A stretch of 64,000 nucleotides of DNA from assembly GCF_030734285.1 (NCBI RefSeq), contig NZ_CP132295.1, forward strand, positions 868,001-932,000, written 5' to 3'. Below are positions 57,522 through 64,000 of this stretch, piece after piece. The DNA is from Natronococcus sp. AD-5. GTDB lineage: Archaea; Halobacteriota; Halobacteria; Halobacteriales; Natrialbaceae. The notes under the pieces were generated by a model. It had not been told where the DNA came from and made no database searches. It saw nothing but the letters and a program-made list of their open reading frames with translations. Numbering within the stretch: the first letter of the stretch is position 1; each line of letters begins with the position of its first letter. A program made the translations under genes and the position numbers.

Positions 57522-60131
57522 GTGAGCGAAGATACCGAGACCTTCTGGTCAAAGCCGCTCGGAGAACTCTTTGGCCAGCTCAGTGTAACCGATGACGGAC
57601 TCGACTCCCGCGAGGTAGGAAATCGACTCTCGACGTACGAGTACAATCGACTCCGAGAACGACAGCGAACGTCGAATCTATGGCTGTTCGTGGCCCAGTT
57701 TCGGAGCCCGATCGTCCTCATACTGCTCCTCGCGGCGGGCGTCGCGGCCCTCGTTGGTGACCGAGCGGATGCGATTATCATCGTGAGTATCGTCTTCATC
57801 AGCTCATTGCTGGGATTTTGGCAGGAACGAGGTGCAGCTAACGCAGTCGCGAGTTTACTCGAAACGATCCAACGTACGATCACGGTTCGACGGGACGGCA
57901 GCACAGTACCTGTCCCTGTCGAAGCGGTTGTACCGGGTGATATCGTCGAACTTTCAGCGGGAGATACGATTCCAGGCGATTGTCGACTGCTCGAGTCATC
58001 GGAGCTAAACGTCGACGAAGCGGCGCTGACGGGTGAGTCGTATCCAGTCGAAAAGAATCCGGGGACGCTTCCCGCTGAGACGCCGCTGGCGAACCGATCG
58101 AACGCCCTATTCATGGGGACGCACGTCGTGAGTGGGGAGGCGACGGCGCTCGTGGTTCAAACCGGACGCAAAACGGAGTTCGGGAGCATCTCGGAGCGAC
58201 TTCGCCGGCGGCCGACGGCGACCGAGTTCGAACGCGGAATTCATCGCTTCGGAAAACTGCTGAGCGAAGTAACGCTCTTGCTCGTTCTCGGTATCTTTGC
58301 GATCAACGTCTACTTCGCTCGACCGGTATTGAACTCGTTCCTCTTCGCGCTCGCACTCGCGGTCGGCCTGACTCCCCAACTGCTCCCCGCAATCATCAGC
58401 GTGAATCTCGCCAGCGGTGCGAAGGAGATGGCCAGAGAACGGGTGATCGTCAAGCGGCTTTCCTCGATCGAGGATTTCGGCAGTATGGGCGTACTCTGTA
58501 CGGATAAGACGGGGACGTTAACCGAGGGGGAGGTCCGGGTCGAATCAGCCCGAGACGTTGCAGGCGGACATAGTAATCGCGTGCGTCGGCTCGCATACTT
58601 GAACGCCGTCTATGAAACCGGCTTCGATAACCCGATCGACGATGCGATTCGTCAACTCGACGAGGATCCCGGAGACACGGAAAAACTGGACGAGATCCCA
58701 TACGATTTCACTCGAAAACGACTGAGCATACTCGTTTCCGGAGAGCGAACCGAACCGAACGGTTCTGGGAGCAACACCATTTCTCGAACACCACAGCAGC
58801 GAGGCATAGGCATCCGTACCATCGTGACGAAAGGTGCTCTCGAGAACGTCCTCGAGGCGTGTACGACAGCACTCGATACCGATAACACGATCGTTCCATT
58901 AGAGCAGGTTCGGGAGACAATCGAAGCGTACAGCGCCGATGGATATCGCGTTCTCGGTGTCGCCTATCGGGAGACAAGCCAAACGGGCATCGACAAGGAA
59001 GACGAAACAGAGATGGTCTTCGCCGGATTTCTCGTGCTTGAAGATCCTCCGAAACCAGGCGTCTCCGAGACGCTCAATCGGTTGAATGATCTCGGCGTCT
59101 CGGTACGGATGATCACCGGTGACAATCGACAGGTCGCAGCGCACGTCGCGGGTCAAGTCGGTTTCGACACGATCGAGGTACTCACTGGAGAAGAAGTACG
59201 TCAACTGACCGACGAAGCGTTCGTCGCCCGCATCGAACGGACGACGGTGTTCGCCGAAATCGAACCGAATCAGAAGGAACGAATCATCCGCGCGTTCGGA
59301 CAAGCCGACATCGTCGTCGGATATCTCGGAGACGGGATCAACGATGCGCCGGCGTTACACGCCGCCGACGCTGGACTATCCGTCGATAGTGGGGTGGACG
59401 TCGCAAAGGAAGCGGCAGACATCGTCCTTCTTGAGAAGGACCTTCGAGTCCTGCAACGCGGCGTCCAATCGGGTCGCAAGACGTTCGCGAACACCCTGAA
59501 GTACGTCTTCATGGCGACGAGCGCGAACTTCGGCAATATGTTCAGCATGGCTGTGGCGTCGCTTTTTCTCCCGTTTCTCCCGTTGCTCCCGACGCAAATT
59601 CTCCTGACAAATCTCCTGACCGACGTTCCGGAACTGACGATCTCGACCGACCAGGTCGACGACGAACTTGTCGAACGTCCTCGACGATGGGATATCGGAT
59701 TCATCAAACGCTTCATGGCGACGTTCGGCCTCGTGAGTTCGGTGTTCGATTTCATCACCTTCGGAGTACTGCTGTTCGTTCTCAACGCGTCGGTCGCCGA
59801 GTTCCGCACGGGTTGGGTCGTCATGTCCGTCATCTCCGCGTCCCTGGTCGTGCTCGTTATTCGAACGCGCCGGCCGCTCTTTCGGAGTTCGCCGAGTCGA
59901 TATCTCGTCGGTGCGACGGTTGCGGTCATCATCGTCACGCCGATTCTGCCGTACACGCCGATAGGAGCGGCGTTTCAGTTTACGCCACTGCCGCCGATCT
60001 TTCTCCTCTTCGTCGGGGGGATCGTTTTTGCGTACGTTACGACTGCCGAACTCGTCAAACACGCGTTCTATCGACGCGTCGATGAGGTCGCACCAGCACC
60101 GTCTGCAGAGTCCGAAACAGTTGGGGAGTGA
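57522..60131 (+). CDS. mgtA: MgtA-like magnesium-importing P-type ATPase
   Basis: 869 residues from GTG 57522, whose N-terminus (ETFWSKPLGELFGQL) matches the family; a frame to 57390 adds non-family residues. Phosphorylated Asp328 in [14 protein letters not shown] near 172, GDGINDAPALH, and M4 VGLTPQLLPAI typical of P3B. Imports Mg2+. With the damaged MgtE it suggests Mg2+ is a concern for this island. Third P-type ATPase in the window. Confidence 0.93.
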   Translation: MSEDTETFWSKPLGELFGQLSVTDDGLDSREVGNRLSTYEYNRLRERQRTSNLWLFVAQFRSPIVLILLLAAGVAALVGDRADAIIIVSIVFISSLLGFWQERGAANAVASLLETIQRTITVRRDGSTVPVPVEAVVPGDIVELSAGDTIPGDCRLLESSELNVDEAALTGESYPVEKNPGTLPAETPLANRSNALFMGTHVVSGEATALVVQTGRKTEFGSISERLRRRPTATEFERGIHRFGKLLSEVTLLLVLGIFAINVYFARPVLNSFLFALALAVGLTPQLLPAIISVNLASGAKEMARERVIVKRLSSIEDFGSMGVLCTDKTGTLTEGEVRVESARDVAGGHSNRVRRLAYLNAVYETGFDNPIDDAIRQLDEDPGDTEKLDEIPYDFTRKRLSILVSGERTEPNGSGSNTISRTPQQRGIGIRTIVTKGALENVLEACTTALDTDNTIVPLEQVRETIEAYSADGYRVLGVAYRETSQTGIDKEDETEMVFAGFLVLEDPPKPGVSETLNRLNDLGVSVRMITGDNRQVAAHVAGQVGFDTIEVLTGEEVRQLTDEAFVARIERTTVFAEIEPNQKERIIRAFGQADIVVGYLGDGINDAPALHAADAGLSVDSGVDVAKEAADIVLLEKDLRVLQRGVQSGRKTFANTLKYVFMATSANFGNMFSMAVASLFLPFLPLLPTQILLTNLLTDVPELTISTDQVDDELVERPRRWDIGFIKRFMATFGLVSSVFDFITFGVLLFVLNASVAEFRTGWVVMSVISASLVVLVIRTRRPLFRSSPSRYLVGATVAVIIVTPILPYTPIGAAFQFTPLPPIFLLFVGGIVFAYVTTAELVKHAFYRRVDEVAPAPSAESETVGE

Positions 60132-60468
60132 TACACCTCGTGCTGACCGCAAACAAATGATCCGGAGAGACGCATTCGGTATCTTCGGTTGAGAGTCTAT
60201 TTTCCGAGGGTATGTGAGGTTTTTCTACCCAAATGTGGTCGTGAGTATGGATGGCTACTCGATCAAATCCGTCCTTCGCGAAGGTGGTCCCCGGCGATGA
60301 AATACCTAACCCCGGCAAACGATAGTAGGGATAGACGATACCGCACTCGACTACGTCGGTCAAAAGAGCGCCCGCTATCGAACCGCGTACGACCGAGTGA
60401 GGGCCACCTGTCCGAGCGGAGAGCTCTAATAGGAGACGAACTGCGCAGTTTGATCGGAGGGATCAGCT
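60132..60468. other. Intergenic, no gene seen
   Basis: About 335 bases between mgtA and the protease. The short plus-strand frame ending at 60479 is not coding-like. AGGAG-like signals (TCGGAGGGATC) precede the next start. Confidence 0.5.
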
Positions 60469-61614
60469 GTGTCGACTAGTTTCACTATCGGTCGGATCGG
60501 CGGAATTCCGATTCGGATCAACATCTCGCTGATCGTCTTCCTCCCGATTCTCGCCTGGCTCATCGGGAGCGGCGCACAAATTACGGTCTACGCTAGCATC
60601 ATCGACGGCATCACGACGACACCGATCAACACGGCTGCACTTCAGGCCGGCTCGACGCCATGGGTAGTCGGGGCAGCCGCCGCCATTGGCCTCTTCGTGA
60701 GCGTCACGATACATGAACTGGGCCACTCGTGGGTCGCCCGCCGCTACGGAATCGTGATTCAATCGATCACGCTGTGGATCTTCGGCGGCGTCGCCAGCAT
60801 GGAAACGATTCCAAAGGAGTGGAACCGCGAATTCTGGATCGCGATCGCCGGACCGATTACGAGTCTGACGATCGGGGGCCTGTGTTTCCTCGCACTCCAG
60901 ATGATCCCGGCAGGACTTCCCGTCGTTTTGTTTGTTGTCGGTTGGCTCGCCGTGATGAACGTCGTTCTCGCGCTGTTCAACCTGCTTCCGGCGTTCCCGA
61001 TGGACGGCGGACGCGTCTTTCGCGCGCTTCTGGCCCGGTGGCTTTCGTACACCAGTGCAACGCACTTAGCCGCTCGAGTCGGCGAACTGTTCGCGGTGCT
61101 GTTCGCTATCATCGGCGTCCTTTCGTTTAACGTCGTTTTGATTCTCGTCGCGCTGTTCGTCTACGGTGCTGCGGTGACCGAGTACCGAACTGTCGCACTG
61201 ACCGAACTGCTCGAGGGGCTCACCGTCGCCGACGTCATAGCGAGTGACTTACCGATGGTCGCAGCCGACACGCCGATCGACGAGCTCTCCGAACGGATGA
61301 TTCGCGAACGGTCTCCGACGGTTCTGGTGGTCGAGCCAGAACGCGTCAGTGAGGACGGCAACGTTGTTGGAATTGCTACGCTCGATAACATTACTCGGAC
61401 AGGGAAGCCGACAACTGTCACCGTTGGCGACGTGGTGGCTCGAGAGACGGGAACAGTTTCGGCGGAGGCGGCTGCGATGGATGCGTTGATGCAACTCTGG
61501 TCGAACCGTGCCGATCAGTTGCTCGTCGAAAAAGACGGTCACGTAATCGGTGCTGTGACCGGATCCGACATCATCGAGGTTGCAGATCTTCGGAAACAGG
61601 CAGGGATCGTGTAA
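60469..61614 (+). CDS. M50 site-2 protease-like enzyme with CBS pair
   Basis: 381 residues from GTG 60469 (STSFTIGRIGGIPIRINISL). Zinc motif HELGHS near residue 84 and [16 protein letters not shown] near 165; two C-terminal CBS repeats (ADVIASDLPMVAADTPID and VARETGTVSAEAAAMD). Paralog of the gene at 26816, but its second CBS is shorter. Probably cleaves a membrane-bound regulator in a nucleotide-controlled way (inference). Confidence 0.93.
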   Translation: MSTSFTIGRIGGIPIRINISLIVFLPILAWLIGSGAQITVYASIIDGITTTPINTAALQAGSTPWVVGAAAAIGLFVSVTIHELGHSWVARRYGIVIQSITLWIFGGVASMETIPKEWNREFWIAIAGPITSLTIGGLCFLALQMIPAGLPVVLFVVGWLAVMNVVLALFNLLPAFPMDGGRVFRALLARWLSYTSATHLAARVGELFAVLFAIIGVLSFNVVLILVALFVYGAAVTEYRTVALTELLEGLTVADVIASDLPMVAADTPIDELSERMIRERSPTVLVVEPERVSEDGNVVGIATLDNITRTGKPTTVTVGDVVARETGTVSAEAAAMDALMQLWSNRADQLLVEKDGHVIGAVTGSDIIEVADLRKQAGIV

Positions 61615-61627
61615 TTTCACGTGGTAG

Positions 61628-61937
61628 TTATAGCTCCTCGTGGCCCGTTCGCTCCAGTGCGGTCTCAACTTCGATTTCGTTCGCATGAGCATCGATGTCT
61701 ACGAATCGTTGTACTGAGGGAGCGTCGGCTCACCGCGCATTTCGATATCTCGCCGAGACAATTCCTCAAGCAGATGGGTTCGTTTTCGATCGAAGTGTTC
61801 GTCGGTCGCGTACCACGAGAACCGTGGAACTGCCACTTCCGCGGTGCGTCGAAGCGCGTACGAACTCGAGACCACGCGTCGCCGCTTGTTCAATGTTCTC
61901 GATTCCGTAGACGGGAATCAGGGTTCGATCGTACAGA
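61628..61937 (-). pseudogene. Universal stress protein remnant
   Basis: N-terminal piece YDRTLIPVYGIENIEQAATR then GLEFVRA resembles a Usp start (YDRILIPVDGSE...AATRGLEFARA) but the start is CTG and D-G-S is Y-G-I. The end VDIDAHANEIEVETALERTG is barely recognisable, with frame breaks between. Very decayed. Confidence 0.45.
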
Positions 61938-62118
61938 AGATGGATTTTCTCTCACACCTACAGGAGTGATGGGATTCTCCGCTTACAGAACCAGTGATAT
62001 CTCCGGTTCCGTCGTTCCAAATAATTGATTAAACTGGCTCCGCAGGAAATCAAATCGTCCTGACAGTCACGGATCGAACGAATGACCGTTTAGTCGCTAA
62101 GCGTTAAAAACGATATGG

Positions 62119-62289
62119 ATGGCTGTCCCTCTTGATCTCGCCATCGGAGTCGTCCTTACGATCGTCGGGTGGCTCGGATTGCTGCTCACGGTCGCTCACT
62201 CTCGTCGCGTTATCAGAAGACTGACTTTCCCGTCGAACGAGCACGATGAACGCCAACCAGCGGAGACGCGTCTGAACGACGATGAGTAG
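62119..62289 (+). CDS. Small membrane protein overlapping the permease gene
   Basis: 56 residues, ATG 62119. One helix (LAIGVVLTIVGWLGLLLTVA) followed by a basic stretch (HSRRVIRRLTF) and acidic tail. Its stop codon TAG lies inside the start of the permease (8-base overlap), indicating coupling. Likely a small partner of the transporter. Confidence 0.65.
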   Translation: MAVPLDLAIGVVLTIVGWLGLLLTVAHSRRVIRRLTFPSNEHDERQPAETRLNDDE

Positions 62290-64000
62290 TAGTCCGACCG
62301 AAGACGACGGACGGATCGAGAGCAACGCCGACTTTGCTCGAGAGTTGACGCTCCTCGACGTCACGTTCCTCGGGGTCGGCGCGATGGTCGGCGGGAGCGT
62401 CTTCGTCCTCACCGGGTTGGCCGCCGGCGAGGCCGGACCCGCACTCATCCTCGCATTCGCGCTTAACGGCGTCATCACCATCTTCACCGCGATGACCTAC
62501 GCCGAACTCGGCAGCGCGATTCCCGAACCGGGCGGGGGGTACCTCTGGGTTCGGACGGCTCTCGGCCGATCGCAGGCGTTTCTCTCGGGCTGGATGAGCT
62601 GGTTCGCCCACGCCGTCGCCGGCTCGCTGTACGTCCTGACCTTCGGGTCGTTCGTCACGCTCATCCTCACGGCGTACTTCGACCTGACGCTCGGACTCTC
62701 CCAGACGCAGTTACAGAAGGTGTTCGCCGTGCTGGCGACTGCCGGTTTTACCTATCTCAACTACCGCGGAACGAAAGAAGCTAGCTTCGCCGAGAACGTC
62801 GTTACCGGGATCCAACTCGTGGTGATCGTCATCGTCATCGCGGCGGGATTCCGGGTCGTCGTTTCCGATCCGGAGGTGACGGTCGACAACCTCGAGCCGT
62901 TCGCGCCTAACGGCGCCGGCGGCATCTTCATCGCGATGGGTCTCACGTTTATCGCCTTCGAGGGTTACGAGATCATTGTTCAGTCGGGTCGTGAGGTCGT
63001 CGAACCGCGGAAGAACGTCCCGAAGGCGGTCTTCTACTCGATGCTCGTCGTCGTTACGCTGTACGTGCTAATCGGAATCGTGATGCTCGGCGCGATCACT
63101 GTCACGCCCGAACTCGAGGCGACCGCCGAGGCGACCGACAGCATCGGCGGGACGGTGCTTCCGGAACTGCCGGCCGACCCCGAAGTCTGGCAGGTTGTCG
63201 GACACCTCGGTGAGTTCGGCCTCGCACAGGCCGTCGGTCAGTTGCTCCCGTACGGGACGCTCATCATTCTCCTCACCGGCATCCTCTCGGCGCTTGCGGC
63301 GCTCAACGCGACAACGTTCTCGAGCGCCCGCGTCGGCTACGCCCTCGGGAGGGATCACGTCTTTCCGGAGGCGGTCGCCCGAATCCACCCGGAGAACCAC
63401 ACCCCACACGTGTCCGTGGTTATGAGCGGTGCGTTGATCGCTGTTATGGCAGTCTCGTTGCCCATCGCTCAGGTCGCGGCGGCGACTGACCTGATGTTTC
63501 TCCTGTTGTTCTTGCAGGTCAACTACTCGATGATCAAGATTCGGCGCGAGCACGGCGCTGAACTGTCCTACGGCTATCTGACCCCGTGGTTTCCGTACGT
63601 GCCGATCGCCGGAATTGTAAGCAAACTATTTCTCGCCGTCTACTTCTTCAATTACAGCCCGCTCGCGTGGGCCATCGCGATCGGCTGGATCGCCACCGGC
63701 GCGCTCGTGTACGCGACCTACTCGCGCGGACGAATCCGAGAAACGGAGGTCCCCGAAACACGGACGCTCGTCGAAGAGCGAGCTCTGCGTCAGCGACCGT
63801 ACCAAGTGCTGGTTCCGATCAGCGACCCCGCAAATGCCGAACGATTGGTCGACCTCGCCGCCCCGATCGCCCGCCGAAACGACGGCGAACTGCTGCTCAC
63901 GACGGTCGTTACGATGCCCGTACAGACGCCGATCGAACGCGATGGCGACGAGGAACTGGCGAGCGAGGAACGACGAATGCTGGCCGACGCGATGCAGTAC
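62282..64000 (+). CDS. APC amino acid permease with C-terminal UspA domain (cut by window)
   Basis: 573 codons from ATG 62282, open to the window edge. Residues 20-445 form an APC transporter with about twelve helices (LTLLDVTFLGVGAMVGGSVF near the start, FEGYEIIVQSGREV near 225, and the linker GRIRETEVPETR). A UspA domain begins near residue 505 (PYQVLVPISDPANAERLVDL). Nucleotide sensing on the tail likely sets uptake. Known fusions of this kind occur in haloarchaea and bacteria. Confidence 0.92.
   Translation, partial: MSSSPTEDDGRIESNADFARELTLLDVTFLGVGAMVGGSVFVLTGLAAGEAGPALILAFALNGVITIFTAMTYAELGSAIPEPGGGYLWVRTALGRSQAFLSGWMSWFAHAVAGSLYVLTFGSFVTLILTAYFDLTLGLSQTQLQKVFAVLATAGFTYLNYRGTKEASFAENVVTGIQLVVIVIVIAAGFRVVVSDPEVTVDNLEPFAPNGAGGIFIAMGLTFIAFEGYEIIVQSGREVVEPRKNVPKAVFYSMLVVVTLYVLIGIVMLGAITVTPELEATAEATDSIGGTVLPELPADPEVWQVVGHLGEFGLAQAVGQLLPYGTLIILLTGILSALAALNATTFSSARVGYALGRDHVFPEAVARIHPENHTPHVSVVMSGALIAVMAVSLPIAQVAAATDLMFLLLFLQVNYSMIKIRREHGAELSYGYLTPWFPYVPIAGIVSKLFLAVYFFNYSPLAWAIAIGWIATGALVYATYSRGRIRETEVPETRTLVEERALRQRPYQVLVPISDPANAERLVDLAAPIARRNDGELLLTTVVTMPVQTPIERDGDEELASEERRMLADAMQY

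Overview
The window reads as the chromosome or a megaplasmid of a halophilic archaeon (class Halobacteria; no genus can be assigned from the sequence alone). The proteins are very acidic, the coding DNA is GC-rich, TATA-type boxes sit roughly 25-35 bases before several starts, and the gene content is archaeal: stalk protein P1/L12, PAC2 proteasome chaperone, PINc/KH ATPase, RtcB ligase, trehalose synthase TreT, and an ADP-dependent sugar kinase. No rRNA, tRNA or CRISPR array was seen.

Layout. 1-11 kb: two universal stress proteins (Usp), PEP synthase, a damaged MgtE, another Usp, a tiny C2H2 zinc finger protein, a thiamine-binding protein, B12-dependent ribonucleotide reductase and a P-type cation ATPase. 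11-22 kb: a frameshifted CBS/hibernation-factor-like gene, a second-copy-like L12/P1, SDR, RtcB, a broken Hsp20, a broken aldo/keto reductase, a tandem Usp with two in-frame TGA codons, a CBS protein and PAC2. 22-34 kb: PINc ATPase, three Usp genes, a DUF2267 protein, an M50 protease with CBS domains, a Dph6-like enzyme, then an operon of class I aldolase, fructose-1,6-bisphosphatase and ADP-dependent sugar kinase, followed by an 82-residue internally deleted PEP synthase. 34-52 kb: sugar nucleotidyltransferase, TreT, more Usp genes and Usp remnants, a second (frameshifted) P-type ATPase, sulfatase, dodecin and a ZIP transporter. 52-57 kb: two insertion sequences and an integrase remnant. 57-64 kb: Usp, MgtA-type ATPase, a second M50-CBS protease, a Usp remnant, and an amino acid permease fused to a Usp domain that runs off the window.

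The unifying theme is a stress, dormancy or low-energy survival island. About twenty loci carry a Usp domain. Around them lie class II (oxygen-independent) RNR, P-type ATPases, Hsp20, CBS proteins, a hibernation-factor-like protein, RtcB, M50-CBS proteases, sugar-phosphate and PEP enzymes and trehalose synthesis. This inventory closely parallels the mycobacterial DosR dormancy regulon (Usp family, nrdZ, ctpF, hspX, hrp1, rip3, rtcB, pfkB, the Rv0079 translation inhibitor, otsB1). I think this parallel is the most interesting signal here. Co-regulation is inferred, not shown.

The island has also been rearranged. Partial second copies of PEP synthase, TreT and PAC2 and several Usp fragments lie far from their intact relatives. 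At least five otherwise good genes carry a single frameshift, stop or lost start, so either active gene decay or sequencing error must be considered.
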